From positions 806,001-870,000 of the forward strand of contig NC_014933.1 in assembly GCF_000186225.1 (NCBI RefSeq): a stretch of 64,000 nt of DNA. The letters run 5' to 3'. Under the pieces are notes generated by a model that did not search any database, had not been told where the DNA came from, and saw only the letters and a program-made list of their open reading frames with translations. The stretch's first letter is position 1, and the number at the start of each line of letters is the position of its first letter. The DNA is from Bacteroides helcogenes P 36-108 (GTDB taxonomy: Bacteria; Bacteroidota; Bacteroidia; Bacteroidales; Bacteroidaceae). Below are positions 28,738-37,223 of this stretch, piece after piece. The position numbers were made by a program, and so were the translations under genes.

Positions 28738-30228
28738 CTATTTCTTCCAACGATAGGAAGCCACGGATTTTCCGGGTAATTCACAGTTTATGTAGTGCTT
28801 TCCATCGGCTGTCAGGCTTATGCGGGCCGCACTTTCATTTTCATTCAGCAGCACAAAAGCCATCGTTCCATCAGGATTCTGGAAGGCGGAATACATCAGA
28901 CCCGTAGTTGACGGACCGGTGCTCTCTATACGTCGGGCTCCTGGTTTGACAACCGATGACAGATGTCCGATAACGTAATAATGCGAGTTACAGGTAATGG
29001 TCTTATAGTCTGAAGGGTCTATATCCACCGCACCGTAGCAGGTTTTGCAACCGCCCTCACGCCAAGGGCCTCGTTCGGTATCAAGCATCAAATTCCACAC
29101 CATGACGGCTCTGCACCAGTTATTTACCGTTCCCAAAGCTACTTCACGCATATCTTCCATCAAGCGTTTCGTCAGGTTGCGCCCGTCGTTCCACATTCCG
29201 ATGGAGGTTTCTGTGAAAATCAACTCCTTGTCGGGACGTTGACGGCGGATATCGTTCAGCTCCTCACGGTTGCCCCCATAATTATGGTAGGCTGCACCGG
29301 TCAGAAAAGCGGCAGCCGTCTCATCGTCATACATCTTCACGGGATAGTCGTCCTGCCCGGGCAGATTGTCGTAGTTGTAGTTGTGGTCAAAGGCATATAT
29401 CTTCGTATTCAGTCCGGCAGCTTTGAAAGCCGGGCCAAGCGCTTCCCTCACAAACGCCTGTTCTTCCTTCCACCCCATGAACAGAGATGCAGAATTACCC
29501 CTGTTCAACGGTTCATTCTGTGGTGTGACGGAGTAAATCCTGATACCTTCATTATCAAAGGCCTGTACCCACTTTACAAAGTATGCGGCATAGTCACGGT
29601 AGCAGTCGGGATTCAACTGCCCGCTTGTCCAAGAGTCAAAGGGTTTCTTTTCCTCCAGATTGTTCACCTTCATCCATTTGGGGCAAGTCCAGGGAGAACC
29701 TAAGATTTTAATGTCAGGGCTGATGGCCAGAATCTCTTTCAAAACAGGAATCACGTAGTCAGTCTCCTCACTTTGCAAAGAAAAGTTTTCGATACCCGGC
29801 TTGTCACAGCAGGTATATTCGCTCAAAGAGAAGTCCGAACATCCTATTGAAATACGGATGTAGCTGAAACCCAGCCCCTCTTTATCAGAGAAAGTCCCGG
29901 TAAGAAAAGCAGTGCGGTCGGTGGGGGTCATCTTCATCAGGTTGTAGCAGGTGGAACCCGTAATGGCTGCACCGAAACCATCCATCGACTGATAGCACAC
30001 AGCCGGATTCAATACAATCACAGGTGCAAATTTAGGCCCGGTTGAAAGCTTCAAAGTGGTCTTTTTAAAACTTTGTGTACGGTCGGCAGTGGTAATGATT
30101 GCCGTCACTCCGCCTTCGGGAGCTTCAGGGCTGACAGGCGCTTCGCCTGCAGGAGCAGGATTACCGCCGCAGGCAACTGCCGCGACAGACAGACAACATC
30201 CTACTAAAAAAGAGAACTTCAAATTCAT
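28738..30228 (-). CDS. Glycoside hydrolase family 30 lipoprotein (glucosylceramidase / beta-1,6-glucanase type)
   Basis: The 496-residue protein has a lipoprotein signal (CLSVAAVACGGNP). GH30 motifs are YQSMDGFGAAITGSTCYNL, YIRISIGCSDFSLSEY, SPWTCPKWMK, the acid/base glutamate in SVTPQNEPLNRG, the nucleophile in LIFTETSIGMW, and the C-terminal beta side domain (SHYYVIGHLSSVVKPGARRIES). In Bacteroides, GH30 enzymes of this shape commonly attack beta-1,6-glucan. Next to GH5 and GH3 and a SusR-like regulator, it would form a small beta-glucan module, probably fed by a SusC/D pair elsewhere. Confidence 0.92.
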   Translation of the reverse strand: MNLKFSFLVGCCLSVAAVACGGNPAPAGEAPVSPEAPEGGVTAIITTADRTQSFKKTTLKLSTGPKFAPVIVLNPAVCYQSMDGFGAAITGSTCYNLMKMTPTDRTAFLTGTFSDKEGLGFSYIRISIGCSDFSLSEYTCCDKPGIENFSLQSEETDYVIPVLKEILAISPDIKILGSPWTCPKWMKVNNLEEKKPFDSWTSGQLNPDCYRDYAAYFVKWVQAFDNEGIRIYSVTPQNEPLNRGNSASLFMGWKEEQAFVREALGPAFKAAGLNTKIYAFDHNYNYDNLPGQDDYPVKMYDDETAAAFLTGAAYHNYGGNREELNDIRRQRPDKELIFTETSIGMWNDGRNLTKRLMEDMREVALGTVNNWCRAVMVWNLMLDTERGPWREGGCKTCYGAVDIDPSDYKTITCNSHYYVIGHLSSVVKPGARRIESTGPSTTGLMYSAFQNPDGTMAFVLLNENESAARISLTADGKHYINCELPGKSVASYRWKK

Positions 30229-30260
30229 GGCATCGTCTTTAATGGTTACTTAAACTTTTC

Positions 30261-30268
30261 CAAAGTTA
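30261..30268 (-). promoter_or_regulatory. -7 element upstream of GH30
   Basis: TAACTTTG on the minus strand, 32 bases before the GH30 start. No TTTG is found at the normal -33 distance, as is common for promoters that need an activator. Confidence 0.45.
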
Positions 30269-30415
30269 GGAAAGATTAGAACGTCCCGTACCGACGAATC
30301 ATGAATAGGTGGAAGGCACAATGCCATTAGCACAGTTAATATACTAAAAAGCAATAAGATAAAACACAATTGGAGATGCTAAAAAGTGGATACGGGAAGC
30401 ACAATTGACGTATTG

Positions 30416-32008
30416 TCAGCGTATCATCATCAAACGTGTTTCAAAGTCTTCACGCGAAACACAAGCCTTATTTTTGACCTTGGCACGGTAATTATAAATA
30501 GTATTTACCGAATAACGAAGGAACTCTGCAATCTGCGAACTGTCATCTATGCCCAAACGGATAAGGGCAAAGATACGAAGTTCGGTATTCAACAACTCGC
30601 CTTTGCGAAGGACAATACGGTCCTCAGGGTGCAGTAGTTCATTGAATTTCTCGATGAAATCGGGGAAAAGGCGCAGAAAGGCACTGTCGAAGTTCTCGTA
30701 TAGATCCTTCAGTCCGGCATCAAGCACTTCACGGGAACGTACCATCTTCAGGACTTCTTCCGTCTGCCCGGCAGACACCTTCTTGTTCACCATGCGGCGA
30801 TAAGCATCCAAACGATTAATGTAAACGGAGCATAGGTTCATGAAGCGGCCTATATACTCTTCCTTGATATGGTTGGAGATATGTAGCTGCTCGTTTGCCC
30901 GTTCCAGATGATTACGGGCAACTGAAAGGCGTTTCATCTGGCGGTATATAAAGGCCATTGCAGCAACCAACAGCAAGGTCAAAGCGCTGATGCACCAGAT
31001 ATACAGCCTGAGACGGTCGTTCTGCCTTTCGCGCATGGCCTGATAAGTAAGGTCTATCAACGAAAGGATGCCCGCTGTCTGAAGACTGCGGCTACGGGCG
31101 TTGTAACGGTTGGTTTCGTCCCACGAAAAGCGGATATAACGGTAGGCACGCTCTATATCTCCCTCTTCATAAAGCAGTTGTGCAAGCATCCAGAGCGAGG
31201 CATGGTCTGTTATGCTCAAGCGAATATCGGTCAATGCGGACAATGCCAGAAAGCGTTTTTCTTCTCCCCGATTACCTGCCCGGCGATAAAGCAGTGAGCG
31301 CTGATAGGTGACCAAAGCGTATTGAGGCGTGTTGGGCACTGCACCTGCAAGGCGCGTATCATTGATGCTGAAAGCCTCATCCATATTGCCCGCCATCGCT
31401 TTATGCATTTCTTTCCGTTCCAGACAGAGGGTGGCAGTAGGTGGAAGAACCTGCATCAGCGAATCGTCATAGCATGCCGCCAATGCTCTGTAACGCTTCT
31501 TGAAAGTATTGTCCAGCGTATAGAAGCTCAATTCATTGTAGAGCTTGTAAAGGCAGTTGTAATAATCGGGCAACAGGCGGGCAGACAGCGAGGCCCTACC
31601 TATACGAGCCAACAGATCGGTCGCCTCCTCGTACATTCCGGCGGACGCCATCAGGTAAGCAAGTTCCAGGCGGGTTTCGCAGGCGGCTTCCCTATCCCCC
31701 CGACATTCCGCCCAATTCAGATTGACATTGAGATAATGGATGGCAGAATCGCAGACATAAGCCTTGTATTCCTTATACATTTCCCCATTCCATCGAAAAA
31801 AATCAGTGCTTGCCGTGTCCGCATCAGCCAGTTGTCTCCTGAGTCCGGCAATACGGGATTCGCGCACGGCTACGTAATCCTTGTGAGCATTGACAGCCTC
31901 ATCCAAAGTGTTCATCAACGCAGCCACGGACAAAGTATCAGCCGAAGCAAGCACATTCTGCGCTATTGCAACGATGAAAAGACAAAAAAACAGCAGTTTT
32001 CCTTTCAT
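30416..32008 (-). CDS. SusR-like membrane transcriptional regulator (TPR sensor, TM helix, C-terminal HTH)
   Basis: The 530-residue protein has a signal peptide or first anchor ([19 protein letters not shown]). A long all-helical, TPR-like region occupies about 25-320 ([20 protein letters not shown] near its end). A transmembrane helix sits at about 333-353 ([19 protein letters not shown]), followed by a coiled coil and a LuxR/SusR-like helix-turn-helix ([39 protein letters not shown]) near 470-515. The layout and length match SusR-type regulators, which bind sugar in the periplasm and activate glycan genes. Its position just upstream of the GH30-GH5-GH3 genes on the same strand suggests it controls them. 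Confidence 0.83.
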   Translation of the reverse strand: MKGKLLFFCLFIVAIAQNVLASADTLSVAALMNTLDEAVNAHKDYVAVRESRIAGLRRQLADADTASTDFFRWNGEMYKEYKAYVCDSAIHYLNVNLNWAECRGDREAACETRLELAYLMASAGMYEEATDLLARIGRASLSARLLPDYYNCLYKLYNELSFYTLDNTFKKRYRALAACYDDSLMQVLPPTATLCLERKEMHKAMAGNMDEAFSINDTRLAGAVPNTPQYALVTYQRSLLYRRAGNRGEEKRFLALSALTDIRLSITDHASLWMLAQLLYEEGDIERAYRYIRFSWDETNRYNARSRSLQTAGILSLIDLTYQAMRERQNDRLRLYIWCISALTLLLVAAMAFIYRQMKRLSVARNHLERANEQLHISNHIKEEYIGRFMNLCSVYINRLDAYRRMVNKKVSAGQTEEVLKMVRSREVLDAGLKDLYENFDSAFLRLFPDFIEKFNELLHPEDRIVLRKGELLNTELRIFALIRLGIDDSSQIAEFLRYSVNTIYNYRAKVKNKACVSREDFETRLMMIR

Positions 32009-32029
32009 GGCAACAAATATAGCAAGAAA

Positions 32030-32153
32030 TTCTCTATACCCTCTGTCCTATTCCTCTTTTTCTCCATACCTACTCTCTGTTTTCTCCGTGTCTATAGAGA
32101 GCAGAAATATAGGGAGGAAATAAGGAGGGGATAGGGAGTTATCAGGAGGCAGA
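32030..32153. repeat. Head-to-head arrays of 11-bp pyrimidine-rich units
   Basis: On the plus strand, six 11-base units run exactly from 32030 to 32095 (for example TCCATACCTAC at 32063 and TCCGTGTCTAT at 32085). After a short CTATAGAG-like centre, the opposite strand carries units TCCCTATCCCC, TCCTTATTTCC and TCCCTATATTT within 32105-32153. The unit resembles that of the array at 63290. The array fills most of the 343-base gap between the regulator gene and queH; the rest of that gap holds the palindromic promoter and nothing else that I can identify. Confidence 0.7.
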
Positions 32154-32303
32154 GAAAATTGGTCAAATTCTCGGATTTTTAAATTACGACTTATTCCTTT
32201 TCAGCCATTCCAACCTGCGTTGGTCAGGCAAATGTATTACCATAAATAGTGTGGCTTGAATAATATTTATACAAGAAGCTACATTTTTGCGCTGCTTTTT
32301 ACA

Positions 32304-32321
32304 TTACCTTTGCAAAGGTAA
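32304..32321. promoter_or_regulatory. 18-bp perfect palindrome containing a -7 element on each strand
   Basis: TTACCTTTGCAAAGGTAA is a perfect palindrome. It places TACCTTTG on the plus strand facing queH (31 bases before its start at 32352) and the same octamer on the minus strand facing the SusR-like gene. It could be a divergent promoter core or an operator overlapping the queH promoter. A TTTG at 32286-32289 is closer than the usual spacing (15 bases). Confidence 0.55.
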
Positions 32322-32351
32322 CCGATTATAAAGAATTTACAATGATCTATT

Positions 32352-32942
32352 ATGCCACTGATAACAACACCCAACGGCGAAGATAAAGTCCTCCTGCATT
32401 CCTGCTGCGCACCTTGCTCTTCGGCTATCATCGAATGTATGCTGGAGAACGGCATACGGCCAACCGTATTCTACTGCAATCCCAACATATACCCGCAGGA
32501 AGAATATGAAATCCGAAAGGCAGAAGCCGTCCGTTATGTTCAGCATTTGGGGCTTGACTTCGTTGATGCCGACTATGACCATGAGCTTTGGCGCAACATT
32601 GTGCGTGGTCTGGAAGATGAGCCGGAACGCGGCGGCCGCTGCCTGAAGTGCTTTATCCTGCGGCTGACAGAAACCGCCCGTTATGCATCCGAACATGGTT
32701 TTTCGGTGTTTACCACTACCCTTGCCTCCTCCCGATGGAAAAATCTGGAGCAGATTAATGAAGCCGGCAGACGTGCGGCATATCTCTATCCCGGCACTGT
32801 ATTCTGGGAACAGAACTGGCGCAAGGGCGGGCTTCAAGACCGACGGAACGAACTTCTTAAAGAGCATGGCTTCTATAACCAGCAATATTGTGGCTGCGAA
32901 TTCAGCATGCGGAACAAACCGGCTACTTATAAATCAGAGTAG
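32352..32942 (+). CDS. queH: Epoxyqueuosine reductase QueH
   Basis: The 196-residue cytoplasmic enzyme carries the QueH (DUF208) cysteine pairs: HSCCAPCSSAIIE near residue 17 and RCLKCFILR near residue 97, ligands for the iron-sulfur cluster and a second metal. PNIYPQEEYEIRKAE and TTLASSRWKNLEQINEAG are further family motifs. QueH carries out the last step of queuosine synthesis in tRNA, the reduction of epoxyqueuosine, as a non-homologous replacement of QueG. It is a stand-alone gene. Its last 20 bases overlap the end of the convergent M16 peptidase gene. Confidence 0.93.
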   Translation: MPLITTPNGEDKVLLHSCCAPCSSAIIECMLENGIRPTVFYCNPNIYPQEEYEIRKAEAVRYVQHLGLDFVDADYDHELWRNIVRGLEDEPERGGRCLKCFILRLTETARYASEHGFSVFTTTLASSRWKNLEQINEAGRRAAYLYPGTVFWEQNWRKGGLQDRRNELLKEHGFYNQQYCGCEFSMRNKPATYKSE

Positions 32943-34170
32943 AAAGGTAATCTTCTGCAAACATCTCATTGGCCACCTCAAGCAGTATCTCCGGAGTAAG
33001 ATGTCCGATACGGTGGTACACAGCCTCGGAGGTTTCATATTTATTATAGTGAAGGAAAGTCTTTCCCATCCCCAAAGCATTGTTCTCATTATTGTCCGAA
33101 GCCACGCCGATTTGCCCGATCAATTGTTTACGGGCGGCGTCAAGCTGTGATGAAGTCATCTTGACATCGCGCATGCGCTTCAATTCTTTATAGACCAACC
33201 GTGTACAGAGGTCGGCATCCTCCGGGTCACAACCGAAATAGATACAGAAAGTGCCCGTATCGGTATAAGCGGTGAGATTGGATTCTACATTATATACCAA
33301 TCCACGGCGTTCGCGAAGGGAGACGTTCAGACGGCTGTTCATTCCGGGGCCTCCCAAAACGTTGTTCAGCAGATAGAGCGCCGTGCGCTTGTCGTCATAT
33401 GCATTGTAACCCCGGCCGCCAATCATGACGTGCACTTGATGGGTATCTTTAGGCACAATGAGATTCTTCGGAACATAGAGGGGAGGCGGAGTACGGCGTT
33501 TATCAACCGTGACGGCAGGAATATCCGACAATAACTTTTCCGCCCAACGCACCACTTGCCTGAAGTCCAGATTGCCCAATACAAAGAAAACCATGTTGGC
33601 TGGGCGATAGAAGCGGGAAGTAAACGAAGCGGCATCCTCGCTGCGGAAGCTTTTCAGTTGTTCGGGATTACCCAGGATATTGCGCCCCAACGGATGTCCA
33701 CGGAAGATCAGGTCCTCAAAATCATCAAATATCAGTTCGGAAGGATTGTCTTCGTAAGATTGGATTTCATCGATGATGACCTCCGTTTCTTTCTCAATCT
33801 CGCGCGCGGGAAAGGTGGAATGAAACACAATGTCCGTCAACAACTCGAAAGCACGCCCGAAGTGTTCGGTGAGGAAAGCGGAATAAATCACGGTTTCTTC
33901 CTTGTTGGTGTAAGCGTTCAGGTCGCCTCCCACATTCTCCATGCGGTTCAGGATGTGCCATGCCTTGCGCTTGCGCGTCCCCTTAAAGATGAGGTGCTCC
34001 ACGAAATGTGCCATGCCTTGCTCATTTTCGAGTTCATCGCGCGTGCCTGCATCTACGGCAAAGCCGCAATAAGCTACTTTGGAGGGTGACGGTTCGTGGA
34101 TGATACGCAAGCCGTTGGGCAGTGTATATTGATTGTAAGCCGGGGACGCTTCTTTTATTAATTTCTTCAT
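32923..34170 (-). CDS. M16-family zinc metallopeptidase (pitrilysin/processing-peptidase type)
   Basis: The 415-residue protein has the inverted zinc motif HXXEH in AHFVEHLIFKGTRKR near residue 55. The downstream ligand glutamate lies about 75 residues on (the NKEETVIYSAF region and EVIIDEIQSYEDNP). The second half is the catalytically inactive M16 C-terminal lobe (DDKRTALYLLNNVLGGPGMNSRLNVSLRERRGLVYNVES). No signal peptide is evident, so it may be cytoplasmic; it is about the length of bacterial mitochondrial-processing-peptidase-like proteins. Its substrate is unknown. It is transcribed alone and overlaps queH tail to tail. Confidence 0.92.
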   Translation of the reverse strand: MKKLIKEASPAYNQYTLPNGLRIIHEPSPSKVAYCGFAVDAGTRDELENEQGMAHFVEHLIFKGTRKRKAWHILNRMENVGGDLNAYTNKEETVIYSAFLTEHFGRAFELLTDIVFHSTFPAREIEKETEVIIDEIQSYEDNPSELIFDDFEDLIFRGHPLGRNILGNPEQLKSFRSEDAASFTSRFYRPANMVFFVLGNLDFRQVVRWAEKLLSDIPAVTVDKRRTPPPLYVPKNLIVPKDTHQVHVMIGGRGYNAYDDKRTALYLLNNVLGGPGMNSRLNVSLRERRGLVYNVESNLTAYTDTGTFCIYFGCDPEDADLCTRLVYKELKRMRDVKMTSSQLDAARKQLIGQIGVASDNNENNALGMGKTFLHYNKYETSEAVYHRIGHLTPEILLEVANEMFAEDYLSTLIYK

Positions 34171-34437
34171 TATGACCTTTCAAACGATTTGAGGGTACAA
34201 AGATAGTGCAAACTGAAGTCAGTGCAAAGCAAGCCTGCCGTTTTTAATGAGGACGGTGCTCAGGAACTTTTAATTTACTCCGTTCAGAATGGATGCTGAA
34301 GTGGGGATCTCTCAATTTTTGATATAACTCCGCAATGAAACGAGGTATATTTAGCTTAATTACCGCAAAACTTATTGTCATTTATAGAAAATTGCAGATA
34401 TTTGCAATCACTAATCACATATATCATATTAATTATA

Positions 34438-35043
34438 ATGATTGCATCCATTCAAGAGCTCTTACAGAAAGAAGCACAGGCCGTACTGAACATTCCTGTG
34501 ACGGACGTTTACGAAAAGGCAGTGGAACTTATCGTAGAACAAGTGCATCGTAAAAGAGGGAAATTAGTGACTTCCGGCATGGGGAAGGCAGGACAAATAG
34601 CCATGAACATCGCTACGACTTTTTGCTCGACAGGCATTCCCTCTGTATTCCTTCACCCCAGCGAAGCACAGCATGGAGACTTGGGCATATTGCAGGAAAA
34701 CGACTTGCTGCTGCTTATTTCCAACTCAGGCAAAACTCGCGAAATTGTGGAACTGACGCAGTTGGCACATAACTTGAATCCGAATCTGAAATTCATTGTA
34801 ATCACCGGAAATCCCGACAGCCCGCTGGCACATGAATCTGACGTATGCCTCAGCACCGGCAGCCCCAAAGAGGTGTGTACCTTGGGCATGACTCCCACGA
34901 CTTCGACTACTGTAATGACAGTCATCGGTGACATATTAGTGGTACAAACCATGAAGGAGACAGGATTTACAATCGAAGACTATTCCAAACGCCATCACGG
35001 CGGCTACCTCGGAGAAAAATCAAGATCGCTATGCGTAAAGTAA
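34438..35043 (+). CDS. KpsF/GutQ-type SIS-domain sugar-phosphate isomerase (likely D-arabinose 5-phosphate isomerase)
   Basis: The ATG at 34438 starts MIASIQELLQKEAQAVLNIP, giving 201 residues; an ATG at 34375 in the same frame would add a tail without family character. The protein is a single SIS domain (KLVTSGMGKAGQIAMNIATTFCSTG, DLLLLISNSGKTREIVEL, VCTLGMTPTTSTTVMTVIGD). E. coli KdsD has two extra CBS domains, which are absent here; single-domain versions are known in Bacteroides. It would convert ribulose 5-phosphate to arabinose 5-phosphate for Kdo of the lipopolysaccharide. The sugar kinase gene overlaps its last 13 bases, so the two are translationally coupled. Confidence 0.85.
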   Translation: MIASIQELLQKEAQAVLNIPVTDVYEKAVELIVEQVHRKRGKLVTSGMGKAGQIAMNIATTFCSTGIPSVFLHPSEAQHGDLGILQENDLLLLISNSGKTREIVELTQLAHNLNPNLKFIVITGNPDSPLAHESDVCLSTGSPKEVCTLGMTPTTSTTVMTVIGDILVVQTMKETGFTIEDYSKRHHGGYLGEKSRSLCVK

Positions 35044-35966
35044 TCGGCATCGGGGAAACTATATTGGACATCATTTTCCGCAATGACCAGCCCACAGCGG
35101 CCGTTCCCGGCGGCTCGGTATTCAACGGCATCGTCTCATTGGGGCGGGCCGGTGTTCCCATCTGCTTCATCAGCGAAACGGGTAACGATCATGTGGGCAA
35201 TATTATCCTGCAGTTCATGCGCGACAATCATATTCCCACCGATCACGTCAATGTGTTTCCCGATGGGAAATCCCCTATATCACTGGCTTTCCTCAACGAT
35301 CGGAGCGATGCGGAATATATCTTCTATAAAGACTATCCCAAACAGAGGCTGGACATTGTTTATCCGAAGCTGGAAGAAGACGACATCGTAGTGATAGGCT
35401 CTTACTATGCGCTGAATCCGGTGTTGCGCGACAAAGTTACGGAACTGCTTGACCAGGCCCGTGAAAAGAGGGCCATCGTTTACTATGATCCCAATTTCCG
35501 TTCTTCACACAAGGAAGAAGCCATCAAGTTAGCTCCTACCATCATCGAGAATCTGGAATACGCAAACATAGTGCGCGGCTCGCAGGAGGATTTCTTCTAC
35601 ATGTATAGTATGCGCGAAGCCGACCGCATCTACAAGAACAAAATCCAGTTCTACTGCCCCAATTTCCTGTGCACCGCAGGCGCCGAAGAGATTTCGCTCC
35701 GCACCAACACAATAAAGAAAGAGTATGCCATTCCTCCGGTAGAAGCCGTCAGTACCATCGGCGCGGGAGACAACTTCAACGCCGGCATTATCTACGGTCT
35801 GCTGAAGTACGATGTCCGCTACGAGGATCTGGACAACATGGACGAAGGGACATGGGATAAAATCATCCGATGCGGCATGAAATTTGCGGCGGAAACATGC
35901 AAAAGCTTCAGCAACTCTATATCAAATGAGTTTGCAGAAAAATTAATGTTAGAAAAAGAAATATAA
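35031..35966 (+). CDS. PfkB-family carbohydrate kinase
   Basis: The 311-residue cytoplasmic kinase has the N-terminal PfkB signature region (PGGSVFNGIVSLGRAGVPICFISETGNDHVG) and the C-terminal ATP and catalytic-base signature STIGAGDNFNAGIIYGLL, whose aspartate is the general base. Substrate cannot be assigned. Fructokinase and 2-keto-3-deoxygluconate kinase are in this family, and a KDG kinase would suit the uronate pathway 14 kb upstream. The coupling to a KpsF-type isomerase instead suggests a role in sugar-phosphate supply. It overlaps the isomerase gene by 13 bases. Confidence 0.88.
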   Translation: MRKVIGIGETILDIIFRNDQPTAAVPGGSVFNGIVSLGRAGVPICFISETGNDHVGNIILQFMRDNHIPTDHVNVFPDGKSPISLAFLNDRSDAEYIFYKDYPKQRLDIVYPKLEEDDIVVIGSYYALNPVLRDKVTELLDQAREKRAIVYYDPNFRSSHKEEAIKLAPTIIENLEYANIVRGSQEDFFYMYSMREADRIYKNKIQFYCPNFLCTAGAEEISLRTNTIKKEYAIPPVEAVSTIGAGDNFNAGIIYGLLKYDVRYEDLDNMDEGTWDKIIRCGMKFAAETCKSFSNSISNEFAEKLMLEKEI

Positions 35967-36005
35967 AACCTCGGCATCGCAAGCATTCTCTGTACCGAAA
36001 TTACA

Positions 36006-36013
36006 TATATTTG
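36006..36013 (+). promoter_or_regulatory. -7 element upstream of the phosphatase lipoprotein gene
   Basis: TATATTTG fits TAnnTTTG, 30 bases before the start codon. The -33 region is not evident. Confidence 0.5.
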
Positions 36014-36043
36014 TGACTAAAGACTTTAGAGAGTTTACACACT

Positions 36044-37105
36044 ATGTACAAGAATCTGTTTAACTTGCTCGCTTTGGTGGCACTGCTTCCTTCATGCAGT
36101 GGCACTGCTCCCCGCATCTCGGTTGTATGTGAGGAAAATAATGTAGGAAACAGCATTGTTAAGTGGGAAATAGCTCCGCTTATCAAAGGGAACGTGAAAG
36201 CATATGCATCCACAAATCCGAACAATATTCCTGAAGACAACCCCGTCGCGATGGCTAACATCTCTGACCAGAAAATGACAGTCATCACTACCGATCCTAC
36301 ACAACGATACTACTATACACTTGTATTCGGCAATAAATACCGGGTGAAAATAGCCACACGCAATGTCAATATCCTCGGCATACAGAATTTCCGTGACTTG
36401 GGCGGCTATCCGTCCTATACCACGAAGAAAGAAATGCGGTGGGGGATGCTCTATCGTTCGGCCGAAATAGACAGCTTGCCCGATTGCTCGCGTAAGGAGC
36501 TCAAAAACATCGGCATCAAGACAATCATAGACCTGCGCGCCAATTCTGAAGTTCCCAAGCAGCATCCCTTGCAGAATGAATTCAAAATCATCCACATTCC
36601 TATCGCCACAGGCGGCATGGAAAATATATTGAAAGGCATTCAGGAGCAAAAAATAAAAAGTGACACCGTCTATCGGATGGTAGAGCAAATGAACCGTGAC
36701 CTCATAAATAATTATACCAAAGAATATCGCCTGATTTTCGAAGTCCTGCTGGACAAAAGCAACTACCCCATTGCCATCCATTGCTCATCGGGCAAAGGGC
36801 GCACAGGCATTGTATCGGCACTGATACTTACCGCCCTCGGCGTAAATGAAGACATCATCATGGAAGATTACCGCCTCAGCAACGATTACTTCAATATTCC
36901 CGCCGCTTCACAATATGCCTACCAACTTCCGGCACGTTCACAGGAGGCCATCACCACCGTGTTCTCGGCAAAGGAAGATTTTCTGAATGCAGCCAAGGAC
37001 GAAGCCGAACGGAAATACGGAGACATGGAAACTTATCTGCAAAAAGGCATCGGACTGAGCAAGGAGGAAATAAAGAGATTACAAAACATTCTACTGAATG
37101 ATTAG
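36044..37105 (+). CDS. Tyrosine/serine protein phosphatase-like lipoprotein (CX5R type)
   Basis: The 353-residue protein has a lipoprotein signal (LLALVALLPSCSG). An N-terminal beta domain (about 25-120) precedes a dual-specificity/tyrosine phosphatase fold: NFRDLGGYPSYTTKKEMRWGMLYRS, GIKTIIDLRANSEV, and the P-loop HCSSGKGRTGIVSA with the nucleophile cysteine and arginine of CX5R. This is the secreted family related to the triple-specificity bacterial tyrosine phosphatases. As an envelope lipoprotein its substrate may be phosphorylated proteins or phospho-lipids/sugars outside the cytoplasm; that is not readable. It is monocistronic. Confidence 0.87.
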   Translation: MYKNLFNLLALVALLPSCSGTAPRISVVCEENNVGNSIVKWEIAPLIKGNVKAYASTNPNNIPEDNPVAMANISDQKMTVITTDPTQRYYYTLVFGNKYRVKIATRNVNILGIQNFRDLGGYPSYTTKKEMRWGMLYRSAEIDSLPDCSRKELKNIGIKTIIDLRANSEVPKQHPLQNEFKIIHIPIATGGMENILKGIQEQKIKSDTVYRMVEQMNRDLINNYTKEYRLIFEVLLDKSNYPIAIHCSSGKGRTGIVSALILTALGVNEDIIMEDYRLSNDYFNIPAASQYAYQLPARSQEAITTVFSAKEDFLNAAKDEAERKYGDMETYLQKGIGLSKEEIKRLQNILLND

Positions 37106-37184
37106 CAGACAATGGTCAGCTAATATTTACACATCAATCACAAACAAATCACTAATTACTAATGACTAATCACTAATTTATCAC

Positions 37185-37192
37185 TATCTTTG
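37185..37192 (+). promoter_or_regulatory. -7 element upstream of the DEAD-box helicase
   Basis: TATCTTTG, 31 bases before the start codon. The preceding 60 bases are an AT-rich run with the word CTAAT repeated five times, without a clear -33 element. Confidence 0.5.
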
Positions 37193-37223
37193 TGCCCGAA
37201 ATATAAAGATATACAAAGATTTA

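Noticed and set aside
35031..35966. KDG kinase for the uronate pathway
   Set aside because: Attractive, but the PfkB signatures do not fix the substrate and the gene is coupled to a KpsF-type isomerase, so only the family is reported.
37125..37183. Repeated CTAAT words before the helicase gene
   Set aside because: Irregular spacing and AT-rich context; low complexity rather than a phased array.
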